From Chloroflexota bacterium (GTDB lineage Bacteria > Chloroflexota > Limnocylindria > Limnocylindrales > CSP1-4), in contig CAKKPP010000014.1 in NCBI GenBank assembly GCA_919901745.1, positions 1 to 47,787 of the forward strand: 47,787 nt of DNA, in the 5' to 3' direction. Below, in pieces: positions 7,729 through 16,234 of this stretch (position 1 is the stretch's first letter; every line of letters starts with the position of its first letter). A model generated the notes under the pieces. It made no database searches, was not told the origin of the DNA, and saw only the letters and a list, made by a program, of their open reading frames with translations. The position numbers and the translations under genes are program-made.

Positions 7729-10269
7729 ATGGGCGGCACGTTCTCGCTCGGCTGGCTCGCCTGGCGAAGCCTCGCCGCTCGACCCGTCCGCAGCGTCCTG
7801 ACCGCCATCGGGATTGCGCTCGGGGTCGGCGTGCTGGCGGCGTCGCTGGCCACCAGCGCGGGGATCGACGCCGCCGTCGACCGCACGGTCGTCGACATCC
7901 TCGGACGCGCCGACCTCCGCGTGGCCGCCTTCCAGGAGGCCGGCCTGTCCGCCGAGACGATCCAGGCGATTCGAGCGACCGGCGGCGTCGAGGCAGCCGC
8001 GTCCACGCTGGAGCGACGAACCTACCTGCGTCGTCCGGTGGCGTTCGTCGGCGCGCTGCCAGCGCCGGTCTCCGTTCTCGGCATCGAACCGGACGTCGAC
8101 GCCAGCGTCCACGCGCTGCGCCTGGCCGAAGGGGCGGCGATCGACCGACCCGACGCGCCCACGGCGCTGATCACGGAGCGACTGGCGACCGAGGATGGCT
8201 ACGGGATCGGTGGCGAGGTCACGATCCAGGCGCTCGGCGACTCCGAAACCTTCCGGATCGTGGGCATCATCGACGGCGACGGGCCGATCCTCGGCTCAAA
8301 CGGCCGGACGGTCGTCATTCCCATGGACGCCGCAAGACGGATCTTCGGCGCCGAGGGCGTCGACAGCGTCGACCTGACCATGACTGCGGGATCGAGCGCG
8401 ACCGAGGTGATTGCCGCTCTCGAGGCCAATCTCACCCGCGAACCGTACGTGCTCTCGACGCCGACCGAACTGGCGTCGTCGCTTCGCGCGTCGACCGCGG
8501 ACTTCCAGGCGACGACGGCGTTGATCGCGGCGATCGCCCTCTTCGTCGGGGCGTTCCTCATCTTCAATACGTTCTCGATGACCCTGTCCGAGCGCGTTCG
8601 CGAGCTCGGCCTGCTGAGGGCCGCCGGGGCCACTCGACGCCAGGCCATGGGCTTCGTGCTCACCGGCGCCCTGATCGTGGGCGTCATCGGAGCCGCGCTG
8701 GGAGTGTTCATCGGGCTGGGCCTCGCCGCGCTCATCGCGGCCCACGTTCGAACCATCGGCGCCATTCCCATCGACGACGTCGCGTTTCCCCTGGGAGGCG
8801 CGACGCTGGCATTCCTCGTGGGCCTGGTCGTGACGGTCGCGGCTGCGCTCGAGCCGGCGTGGCGAGCAGGCCGGATCCCGCCGATCGAGGCGCTGCGTGC
8901 AGGGCTCGACCTCGCACCGGCCCGCCGCGCGCGGCTGCGCTGGCTCGTGGTCGTCTTCGCCGCCGTGGCGGTCGTGGGGCTCCTGGCCTGGCCGCGCGCG
9001 GCGGGCGAAGCGGGGATCGTCACCTCGCTCGCGGTGTACGCGATCCTCCTCGGAGCGACGCTCCTCTCGCCGTTCCTGCTGGGACCCCTGGGTCGCCTGG
9101 CCGGCATCCCGTTCGCCGCCGTCCTGGCGCTTGAGGAGCGGCTCGCGCGCGGATCGCTGGCTCGCGATCGAAGCCGAACGGCCCTCACCCTCGGGGCACT
9201 GACCATCGGACTGGCGATGATCGTGGCGATCGGCGGAGTTGCCCAGGACGCGCGACGCTCGGCCGGAGCGTGGCTCGAGGACGTGGTTCCCGGCGACGAG
9301 GTGCTGACATCGATCCGTCCCGTCGGCCTCGACGAGGGCGTTGAGGCGTCGATGACGGCCATTGATGGCGTCGCGAGGGTCACGCCGATTGCCCGGTTCG
9401 ATCTCGCACTCCGCGGAGCGCGGGTGGACGCGGCCGCGGTCATCGGGTCCGATCTGCTGGCGGACGGCCGGCTGACGTTCGTCGCCGGCGATCGCGCCAC
9501 TGCCCTGGCTTCGCTCGATCGGGGCGGAACCGCGATTGTCGCCGCGAGTGTCGCCGATCGCCTCGGGCTGACCGTCGGTGATCTCATGTCGTTCGCGGTG
9601 GGGGATGGGCGGACGGTACGTCTGACCGTCTCCGGGGTCGCCGAGCGGACGCTCCCCGGAGCCGGCGGCGAGACGATCCTCGTCGGCTGGTCCGACGCCG
9701 TGGATTCGTTCGGGGTGGCCGGAGCCGACGTGTTCGCGGTGCGGTTTGCCGCCGCTGCCGGGACGAGCGCCGGTGATGCCGCACGAGCCAGCGTCCACGA
9801 AATGGCTCGCGAACGTGCCCTCGAGCCGGCGGCCCTCAATCGGATCGAGGGGGCCGTCAGCGACGCGCTGGGGCGGGTCTTCGCGCTGTTCGACGCCCTG
9901 GCGGTCATCGCCGTGCTCGTGGCCGCCCTGGGGATCGTCAACACCCTGACGATGAACGTCGTCGAACGCGTGCGTGAGATCGGGGTGCTGCGTGCGACGG
10001 GAATGACCCGACGCCAGGTGCGCCAGATGATCGTCGTCGAGGCCGGCGTGCTCGGCCTCGTGGGCGCGTTCCTCGGGGTCGTCGTCGGTCTGCTGGCCGG
10101 CGCGGTCCTCGTCGGGGCCTCGGGCGGGTTCAGCGGGCCGGCCGAGCTCCCGTGGGGGTCCATCGGTCTGGCCGTCGTCCTCGGCGTGGCGGCATCGATG
10201 GCCGCAGCCTACTATCCGGCCCGGATCGCCAGCGGATTGCCGATCGTTCGGGCTGTCCAGTTCGAGTAG
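7729..10269 (+). CDS. FtsX/MacB-type ABC permease, duplicated form
   Basis: This 846-residue membrane protein has an N-terminal helix (about 18-40) and a periplasmic MacB-like core domain (about 45-250). Three helices with an FtsX domain follow (about 260-400). A second helix, core and FtsX set then spans 480-846. The hallmark FtsX stretches occur twice (FNTFSMTLSERVRELGLLRA and VNTLTMNVVERVREIGVLRA). This 'fused double' layout is common in high-GC Gram-positive and Chloroflexota exporters. It is the partner of the ATPase immediately upstream. The transported compound cannot be told from sequence. Confidence 0.92.
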   Translation: MGGTFSLGWLAWRSLAARPVRSVLTAIGIALGVGVLAASLATSAGIDAAVDRTVVDILGRADLRVAAFQEAGLSAETIQAIRATGGVEAAASTLERRTYLRRPVAFVGALPAPVSVLGIEPDVDASVHALRLAEGAAIDRPDAPTALITERLATEDGYGIGGEVTIQALGDSETFRIVGIIDGDGPILGSNGRTVVIPMDAARRIFGAEGVDSVDLTMTAGSSATEVIAALEANLTREPYVLSTPTELASSLRASTADFQATTALIAAIALFVGAFLIFNTFSMTLSERVRELGLLRAAGATRRQAMGFVLTGALIVGVIGAALGVFIGLGLAALIAAHVRTIGAIPIDDVAFPLGGATLAFLVGLVVTVAAALEPAWRAGRIPPIEALRAGLDLAPARRARLRWLVVVFAAVAVVGLLAWPRAAGEAGIVTSLAVYAILLGATLLSPFLLGPLGRLAGIPFAAVLALEERLARGSLARDRSRTALTLGALTIGLAMIVAIGGVAQDARRSAGAWLEDVVPGDEVLTSIRPVGLDEGVEASMTAIDGVARVTPIARFDLALRGARVDAAAVIGSDLLADGRLTFVAGDRATALASLDRGGTAIVAASVADRLGLTVGDLMSFAVGDGRTVRLTVSGVAERTLPGAGGETILVGWSDAVDSFGVAGADVFAVRFAAAAGTSAGDAARASVHEMARERALEPAALNRIEGAVSDALGRVFALFDALAVIAVLVAALGIVNTLTMNVVERVREIGVLRATGMTRRQVRQMIVVEAGVLGLVGAFLGVVVGLLAGAVLVGASGGFSGPAELPWGSIGLAVVLGVAASMAAAYYPARIASGLPIVRAVQFE

Positions 10270-10273
10270 CCGC

Positions 10274-10282
10274 TGCTAGACT
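10274..10282 (+). promoter_or_regulatory. Extended -10 promoter element before bioY
   Basis: TG-C-TAGACT (10274-10282) matches an extended -10. A transcript would start near 10289, leaving a roughly 30-base leader with AGGAGA at 10311-10316 before the GTG at 10322. No clear -35 is visible and none is needed for an extended -10. Confidence 0.4.
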
Positions 10283-10321
10283 CGACGTGCGCCGACCCCA
10301 TAACGGCGCGAGGAGACCCCC

Positions 10322-10966
10322 GTGACGATCGCCATGCCCAGGTTGGATCGCCTGCCCGCCGCAGAGCGCGGGATCACGATCGCCGACTTCCTCGTTCCGA
10401 TCCGCGTCGGTGAGCGGATGAGTGTGCGGGCGCGCCACCTGGCGCTGATCGTGGCCGGCGCCCTGCTCGTCTACCTGTCCTCCCGGATCTCGATCCCGTT
10501 GGGCTTCACGCCCGTCCCGATCACGGGCCAGACGTTCGGCGTCCTTCTGGTCGGCGGTGCGCTCGGCTTTCGACGGGGCTTCGCCTCGATCGGCCTGTAC
10601 GTGCTGATCGGGCTGGTCGGCGTGCCGTTCTTCGCCGAGGGGAAAGGTGGGTTGTCGATCGTTCTCGGCGCGACGGGTGGCTACCTTGTCGGGTTCATCG
10701 TGGCCGGGGCCATCGTGGGTCGCCTCGCGGAACTCGGCTGGGACCGCAACCTGCTGGGCTCGATCGGGGCGATGGTCGTGGGGAGCGCGGTCATCTACGC
10801 GATCGGTGTTCCGTGGCTGGCCGTCGTCGCGAAGATGGCGCCGAGCGACGCGATCGCCAACGGCCTGACGCCGTTCCTGCTCACCGATACGATCAAGCTG
10901 CTCGCCGTGGCCCTGCTGTTTCCTGCGGCCTGGTGGGTGGTCGGCCGACGGCCCGGGGACGGCTGA
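10322..10966 (+). CDS. bioY: Biotin transporter substrate-binding component BioY
   Basis: This 214-residue integral membrane S-component of an ECF-type biotin importer has about six hydrophobic helices after a 40-residue cytoplasmic start. BioY signatures are visible: GFTPVPITGQTFGVLLVGGA, then YVLIGLVGVPFFAEGKGG and GATGGYLVGF. The GTG start has AGGAGA five bases upstream. No EcfA or EcfT gene is nearby, so it may act alone or with a shared ECF module, as known for some BioY proteins. The unusually long N-terminus could mean that a downstream ATG (10418) is used instead. Confidence 0.9.
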   Translation: MTIAMPRLDRLPAAERGITIADFLVPIRVGERMSVRARHLALIVAGALLVYLSSRISIPLGFTPVPITGQTFGVLLVGGALGFRRGFASIGLYVLIGLVGVPFFAEGKGGLSIVLGATGGYLVGFIVAGAIVGRLAELGWDRNLLGSIGAMVVGSAVIYAIGVPWLAVVAKMAPSDAIANGLTPFLLTDTIKLLAVALLFPAAWWVVGRRPGDG

Positions 10967-11880
10967 CGGGCGTCGCACCGCCGCTCCGGCGCGGCCTCGA
11001 CCGAGCGCCTGCCGCCGATCCCGGACTCTACGGCCCGGGCAGCGAAGCCTGGCGGCTCAATCGCGAGGCGATGCTCCTTCTTGGAGCAGGACCGAGAGCG
11101 CTGCTGCTCCAGATTGCCCACCCGCTCGTGGCCGAGGGCGTCGATCAGCACTCGACGTTCCGCGATGATCCGTGGCGCCGCCTCGCCGCGACACTGCGCA
11201 GCTACCTGACGATCGTCTACGGATCGACGCGGAGGGCTCGTGCCGAGGTCCGTCGCCTGAATGCGCTCCATCGGGGCATCACGGGACCGATCCGCGACGC
11301 CGAGGCCCAGGCGACCCACGGGTCTCGCTACCGCGCGCGTGACCCCGAGCTCGCGCTGTGGGTCCACGCGACGCTCGTCGATTCGACCGTCGCCGCGCAC
11401 GATGCGTGGATCGAGCCGCTGGCCCGAGATCGACGTGCCCGCTTTTACGCCGAAACGAGGCCGATCGGACGCGCGTTCGGGATCCCCGACAGCCTCCTGC
11501 CGACCGACCTCGAGGCGTTTGAAGGCTACGTTGCGGGGATGCTCGGTCCGGAAGGGCCGGTGCGGGTCTCAGCGACGGCTCGCGAGCTGGCCGGATTCAT
11601 TCTCAGGCCACCCCTCGCTCCCTTGTTCCCGGCGATCGGGCTCCTCCTGGATCGCGTCCCGCGAGTCGCCCATGCCTGGACATTATGGCCGGCGGTGGGC
11701 CTGCTGCCGCCGTCGGTCCGCGCCGACTACGGGTTCGCCTGGGGCCTGCGCGAGCGCGCGGTCGCTGCCTGGCTCACCGCCGGACTGCGCGGCTGGCGCC
11801 CGCTTCTGCCCAGGTCGCTCCGCACGATGCCGCAGGCGCTGGCCGCGGATCGCCGGGTGGCGGGCGTATCCGGGCGCTGA
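10933..11880 (+). CDS. MpaB/DUF2236-family (oxygenase-like) protein
   Basis: This protein has about 315 residues. The family hallmark is at the N-terminus: LYGPGSEAWRLNREAMLLLG, followed by LLQIAHPLVAEGVDQHS. A conserved histidine follows in WVHATLVDSTVAAHD. Family members include latex-clearing-type and MpaB-like heme or iron proteins proposed to be oxygenases; the substrate here is unknown. The start is uncertain. The GTG at 10933 overlaps bioY by 34 bp, and a CTG at 10963 would overlap by only 4 bp. The gene is probably co-transcribed with bioY, though a functional link to biotin is not evident. Confidence 0.75.
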   Translation: MGGRPTARGRLTGVAPPLRRGLDRAPAADPGLYGPGSEAWRLNREAMLLLGAGPRALLLQIAHPLVAEGVDQHSTFRDDPWRRLAATLRSYLTIVYGSTRRARAEVRRLNALHRGITGPIRDAEAQATHGSRYRARDPELALWVHATLVDSTVAAHDAWIEPLARDRRARFYAETRPIGRAFGIPDSLLPTDLEAFEGYVAGMLGPEGPVRVSATARELAGFILRPPLAPLFPAIGLLLDRVPRVAHAWTLWPAVGLLPPSVRADYGFAWGLRERAVAAWLTAGLRGWRPLLPRSLRTMPQALAADRRVAGVSGR

Positions 11881-11900
11881 CGACCTCGTCCCAGGCCCCA

Positions 11901-13421
11901 TCAGAGGCCCGGGAATCGCGCCGCGTACGCCGGGCGGAGGTCATCCGGTGTGGCCGCGTCGAGCGCATCGAGCAACGCCTGCGTCGAGCCCAGCGCAAAC
12001 CGATTGGCGTCGATGTAGGCGTTCAGCCCGGCGAAGAACGCCGTCGAGCCCATTCGCTTGCGCAGGTCGTCCAGGAGGTTCCCGCCCTGGATGTACACGA
12101 TCTCGTAGTAGCAGGCCGACGAGTAGTTCGCGATATCGCGGTCGAGGCGCGTCGTGTCGCAACGGCTCGCTCGCCGGGATCCGAGGACCCGTCGCGCCAG
12201 GAAGTCGGCGGCTGCCTCGTCGGCGAATGGCTGCGCAGCCTGGTCGTTGCCGACGAGGGCGTAGAACCACTGGTGCGCGATCTCGTGATGAACCAGGTAG
12301 TCGAGGTTCGTTGACGCGACACTGCCCGGGATCCAGACGATCGCGGGGCCCTCCATACCGAGGCCGCCGGCGGACTGGGCGATCGCGAGCGTGGGATACG
12401 GGTAGGGGCCCACGAGGGCCTCGAATCCTGCGAGTGCACGCCTGGCGGCGCTGAGAATCGCCGCGGCAGGTTCGCCGGGGAGGGTCGAAACGGTGATCGT
12501 CGTGTCGCCGTCGAGCGATGCGCCGGTGAGTTCCCGATACGACGGGCTGGCAGTCACGGTGAAGTCGCGGACGTTCCGTGCCACGAACGTCTGGGTCAGC
12601 CCAGCGGCGCCGCTCGCCGCACCGATGCGTTCGCCCGTCGTCGCCAGGATCATCGCTCGATCGGTTGTGATTCGGACGACCACCTGCGGGCTGACGGCGG
12701 TGACGAACGGATCGCCGTGGTTCGGCCGGTCGAAGGGGACATCCCGGCTGAGCCAGGGCAGCCAGCGGTACGCGTCAATGATTCCATTGGCCCTGGTGAA
12801 CAGCCAGTCCGATCCGTCCGTCCCGTTGCGCAGCGTGGACCGAAAGGCGATGCGCACGGTCGCGGATTCGCCCGGCTCGAGGCCGTCGGGAAGGGGTACA
12901 AGGAGCGTCTGGTCGTGAATCTCGATGTCGACCGGCACGCCGTCGACCGTCGCGACGTCGAGCTGGAGGTTGCCGAGGCGGGCCGCCACCGTGTTCAGGT
13001 CAAGGCGATCCACGTAGGATTTCGAGGTGTTCGCGACCCTGATCGAGGCATCGACGTCGAGACGCCGGGTGCCGTAGTCGAGCGCCAGGTCGACGTCGTA
13101 GGACGCCGACAGGTCAAGGCTGCTCGCGGTTCCGGGCGCGGACGGGACGGGGGTGACGATAGGGGCCGTCGCGGGGGGACTGGTGTCGGTGGGCGCGGGC
13201 GTCGTTTTCGGGGAGGCCGACGGGGTTGGTGAAGGCGCTACGGTCTCGCTGGCAGGTGGGGCGGTCGCGCTCGGCGCCGGGCTCGAGGTCGAGGCGGCCG
13301 GCGTCCCGCCCGACTCCAGCGGGCGCCAGCCTGCGGCGAGCGCCAGCGCAGCCACTAGCAGCGCCGTCGCAGCGAATACGGCGAGGGTGGCCAGGGTCGT
13401 GAGCGCTCGGCCGCGAACCAT
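11901..13421 (-). CDS. Secreted M1-family zinc metallopeptidase
   Basis: This 506-residue aminopeptidase-like protein has a signal or anchor helix (about 5-30), then a disordered Ser/Thr/Pro/Ala linker to about residue 75. The M1-type beta domain and catalytic domain follow. The zinc site is complete: HEIAH at 379-383 and Glu402 in FADEA, exactly 18 residues after the second His. GGLGMEGPAIVW replaces the classical GAMEN substrate loop. It probably trims peptides outside the membrane. The ATG at 13421 is preceded by TAGGAT at seven bases, suggesting a leaderless mRNA. It is divergent from the GlcD gene. Confidence 0.9.
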   Translation of the reverse strand: MVRGRALTTLATLAVFAATALLVAALALAAGWRPLESGGTPAASTSSPAPSATAPPASETVAPSPTPSASPKTTPAPTDTSPPATAPIVTPVPSAPGTASSLDLSASYDVDLALDYGTRRLDVDASIRVANTSKSYVDRLDLNTVAARLGNLQLDVATVDGVPVDIEIHDQTLLVPLPDGLEPGESATVRIAFRSTLRNGTDGSDWLFTRANGIIDAYRWLPWLSRDVPFDRPNHGDPFVTAVSPQVVVRITTDRAMILATTGERIGAASGAAGLTQTFVARNVRDFTVTASPSYRELTGASLDGDTTITVSTLPGEPAAAILSAARRALAGFEALVGPYPYPTLAIAQSAGGLGMEGPAIVWIPGSVASTNLDYLVHHEIAHQWFYALVGNDQAAQPFADEAAADFLARRVLGSRRASRCDTTRLDRDIANYSSACYYEIVYIQGGNLLDDLRKRMGSTAFFAGLNAYIDANRFALGSTQALLDALDAATPDDLRPAYAARFPGL

Positions 13422-13428
13422 GGTGGCG

Positions 13429-13434
13429 ATCCTA
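13429..13434 (-). promoter_or_regulatory. -10-like element of the M1 peptidase gene
   Basis: On the reverse strand TAGGAT lies seven bases before the ATG at 13421, the spacing expected for a leaderless transcript. No SD and no clear -35 are seen. Confidence 0.4.
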
Positions 13435-13452
13435 CGCGCCGGCGGCGATGCG

Positions 13453-13458
13453 TATCCT
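13453..13458 (+). promoter_or_regulatory. -10-like element of the glcD-like gene
   Basis: TATCCT lies seven bases before the GTG at 13466, matching the spacing seen at the divergent peptidase start. It supports GTG 13466 rather than ATG 13448 as the start of the FAD oxidase. Confidence 0.35.
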
Positions 13459-13465
13459 TCTGGCC

Positions 13466-14857
13466 GTGAGCGTCGCACACGATTCGGGACATGCGCTTGT
13501 CGAGGCGATCCGGGCGACCCTGCCCGGCGTGCGTCTCCTGACCGACACGATCGATCGCGAGTCCTACCGCCACGACGAGACCGCGTACATGGAGGCGGGC
13601 CTGCCGCTGGCCGTCGCGCTGCCGACGACGACCGGCGAAGTCGCCGCGCTCGTCCGCCTTGCCGCCGAGCATCGCGTGGCGATCGTGCCGCGCGGCGCGG
13701 GCTCTGGGCTGTCCGGGGGTGCCGCCGGGATCGAAGGCGCCCTGACGATCGCGCTCACCGCGATGGACCGGATCCTCGAGATCGACCACGCGAACCTGTG
13801 CGTCGTGACCCAGCCGGGGATCCTCAACGCGGCGCTCAAGGCGGCCGTCGCGGCGGAGGGCCTGTTCTACGCTCCGGATCCGGCGTCCCAGGACATCTGC
13901 TCGATCGGCGGCAACCTCGGGACGAACGCCGGCGGGCTGTGCTGCGTGAAGTACGGCCAGACGCGCGACAGCGTGCTGTCACTCGAGGTCGTCCTTGCCG
14001 ACGGGAGCGTCATCCGGACGGGCGGCAAGAACATCAAGGACGTCGCGGGCTACTCGCTGACGCACCTGTTCGTGGGCAGCCAGGGCACCCTCGGGATCAT
14101 CACCGAGGCGACCCTCCGGCTCCGCCCGGCGCCCCCGCCCCGCTCGACCCTGTTGGCGTTCTTCGCCTCGCTCGATGCGGCCGGCGACGCCGTCGCGCGG
14201 ATCATCGCCAGTGGTCTCGTGCCGGTCACGCTGGAGCTCATGGACCGCGAGACGATCCGGGCGGTCGACGATTGGCATCAGCTGGGGCTCGATCGCGACG
14301 CGGCCGCGATGCTGATGATCGAGTCCGACGCGCCCGGTACGGGCGCCGCTGCCGAACTCGATGCCGCCGAGGCGGCCTGCACCGCGGCGGGAACCACCTC
14401 CACGATCCGTTCCGCCGATGCGACGGAGGCCGACTGGCTGCGCCAGGCGCGCCGCCTTGCGCTGCGCGCGCTCGAAAGGCAGGGCACCGTCCGGATGGAG
14501 GACGTCGGCGTGCCGCGCGCACGGGTGCCGGAGCTCCTCGTGGCGATCGACCGGATCGCCGCCGCCCACGGGGTCCGCGTGGCGACCTTCGGTCACGCCG
14601 GCGACGGCAACCTCCACCCGAACTTCATCTTCGACCGCGACGACCCCGACGCCGCTGCCAAGACTCACGCGACCCGCGACGAGATCTTCCGCGCCGCGTT
14701 GGACATGGGCGGCACGGTCACCGGCGAGCACGGCATCGGGGCCGCCCGCCGCGAATGGCTCCCGATCCAGCGCGGTGAGGACGCCGTCCGTGTGATGCGT
14801 GCGATCAAATCCGCCCTCGACCCGATGGGCATCCTGAACCCCGGACGGGTGGTGTAG
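13466..14857 (+). CDS. glcD: FAD-linked oxidase, GlcD (glycolate/lactate oxidase) type
   Basis: This protein has about 463 residues and oxidises a 2-hydroxy acid such as glycolate or D-lactate. The N-terminal VAO/PCMH-type FAD domain contains PRGAGSGLSGGAAG and GGNLGTNAGGLCCVKYG. The C-terminal cap domain ends in TFGHAGDGNLHPNFIF and GEHGIGAARREW, all classic GlcD/D-lactate dehydrogenase signatures. GlcE and GlcF partners are absent, so it may act alone, as the single-subunit dehydrogenases do. The start could instead be ATG 13448. The substrate is inferred from family only. Confidence 0.9.
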   Translation: MSVAHDSGHALVEAIRATLPGVRLLTDTIDRESYRHDETAYMEAGLPLAVALPTTTGEVAALVRLAAEHRVAIVPRGAGSGLSGGAAGIEGALTIALTAMDRILEIDHANLCVVTQPGILNAALKAAVAAEGLFYAPDPASQDICSIGGNLGTNAGGLCCVKYGQTRDSVLSLEVVLADGSVIRTGGKNIKDVAGYSLTHLFVGSQGTLGIITEATLRLRPAPPPRSTLLAFFASLDAAGDAVARIIASGLVPVTLELMDRETIRAVDDWHQLGLDRDAAAMLMIESDAPGTGAAAELDAAEAACTAAGTTSTIRSADATEADWLRQARRLALRALERQGTVRMEDVGVPRARVPELLVAIDRIAAAHGVRVATFGHAGDGNLHPNFIFDRDDPDAAAKTHATRDEIFRAALDMGGTVTGEHGIGAARREWLPIQRGEDAVRVMRAIKSALDPMGILNPGRVV

Positions 14858-15035
14858 GGCTCTTCAGGTTCAGAGGTTGCGCCGATGCTCATCTATCTTG
14901 GACCGACTGTTGACAGACTGTTGATTACGTCCTTGACATCTGGGGGAAAAGCTCGATGATTGAATGAAGACCGCCTTACTTCAACAGAATTGGGGACAAC
15001 CTCCTTGATGCCTCGGTTTTAATACAAGGCCGTGG

Positions 15036-15800
15036 GTGGTTCGAATCTCGGCAGGCTTCATGGCCATCGCGTTATCCGCCACGTACACCCATGTTGCATA
15101 TGCCGCGGGACCTGACGCAGGACCTTGCTCGAGCCCCAACAAGTCGCAGAACTTTGCTGGTGTTGAGAAAGCCGACGCAAATCAGAAGCACGGTGTGGCC
15201 GGCACGATCCAGGGGCAGGACCTGCATATGTGCACGAGTCCGACCTTGTTCGAGCTAAGTTCCTCATTTGCATGGGTTGCGCTTGGCGACGGCGGTTCGA
15301 GCGGTGACGTAATCATCCAACTCGGAATCGGCAAATGCCGAGACGGCAGCAACACCTCTTGTGGCGACGCCATGCGGATCTTCTACGCTTGGGGTTACGA
15401 CCAGTCGGCGCCAGGGTGCCAGGGTTCGTCAAGTCATCGCGTCCCATATCCGATCTTCCTATCTGGATACAATGGAGCAGCGCATAACTACAAGATTTAT
15501 CACCAATCGAACCAGTACCGGTTCTTTGTTGACGCGACCCAGAAGACGTTTGTTGCTGAATCAAATGTCTGCTGGACGCCCACGCGTGCATGGTGGTTCA
15601 GTGAGACCTGGGATAATGGCGACGCGCTTGGGGGTAGCGTCGGAGACCCATTGAGCACGACTCTGACGAACTATGCGAACGCTGAGAACGGCGGCTTCTT
15701 CTGGACGTCGCTTGCCGGCAGTTGTCGCTTCAATCCGGCGGCTCCATATCATTGCGTTGTGACGACCGGCACCAGCTTCAACGTCTGGACTGAGCGCTAG
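15036..15800 (+). CDS. Secreted protein of unknown function in low-GC island
   Basis: This 254-residue protein was not recognised. A short signal peptide (about 1-24, ending around AYAAG) leads into a mature region rich in Ser, Asn, Gly and aromatic residues. About six cysteines are present (for example in GPCSSP, MCTSP and KCRDGSNTSCGD), suggesting disulfides and a beta-rich extracellular fold. Codons use many A/T third positions, unlike the neighbours, which points to horizontal transfer. The GTG start has no good SD; ATG 15060 would remove part of the signal. It is followed after one base by a second small gene. Confidence 0.65.
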   Translation: MVRISAGFMAIALSATYTHVAYAAGPDAGPCSSPNKSQNFAGVEKADANQKHGVAGTIQGQDLHMCTSPTLFELSSSFAWVALGDGGSSGDVIIQLGIGKCRDGSNTSCGDAMRIFYAWGYDQSAPGCQGSSSHRVPYPIFLSGYNGAAHNYKIYHQSNQYRFFVDATQKTFVAESNVCWTPTRAWWFSETWDNGDALGGSVGDPLSTTLTNYANAENGGFFWTSLAGSCRFNPAAPYHCVVTTGTSFNVWTER

Positions 15801-15801
15801 A

Positions 15802-16041
15802 ATGGCAACGAGAAACCGCCACGCCCAGATTCTGCGCGCTAGCACAGTCCCTCTTCTTGCGTTCGGTGTGCTTGCGATCGCGATGGCTACTCCCGATGAA
15901 CGGATCGCCGCCTGTGGAGGTGGCCCCGAGAGTAGCAATGTCGTGGCAGCTGCATTCGAAATTCGCGCCGCATCCAGAATCTGGGATTACCTTCCGCTCC
16001 TAGGGACAACGCCCGAGTTAGCCCGGATCCACCGAAGCTGA
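15802..16041 (+). CDS. Small secreted protein, companion of the preceding gene
   Basis: This 79-residue protein was not recognised. It has a signal or anchor helix (STVPLLAFGVLAIAMA, about 14-29) and a short exported part with a single Cys followed by Gly-Gly-Gly. The ATG lies one base after the stop of the upstream secreted protein, so the two are probably translated together. Codon use is as AT-leaning as that of the neighbour. The reading frame ends about 190 bp before the transposase gene, and the C-terminus may have been shortened by the insertion. Confidence 0.5.
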   Translation: MATRNRHAQILRASTVPLLAFGVLAIAMATPDERIAACGGGPESSNVVAAAFEIRAASRIWDYLPLLGTTPELARIHRS

Positions 16042-16234
16042 GCGCCTGATCGTCCCGACGAGGCCCGATGGAGGCCACGTGACCCGCCGATGGCCGTGAA
16101 CCGGGCCCGGACCGGGTGAACGACGGTCGACGGACACCCGAGCGTGACTCGTGCGGTCCCGTGGAGCGGTCGGAGCCGATTTCTTCGCAGGCTCCCGCCA
16201 GCCCCGAGCGGCGGGTGGGCCGTCAGCGCCCCGG

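Noticed and set aside
7581..9134. Long Arg-rich frame overlapping the MacB-type permease
   Set aside because: Composition is dominated by Arg, Gly and Asp and it lies out of frame inside a well-supported membrane protein gene.
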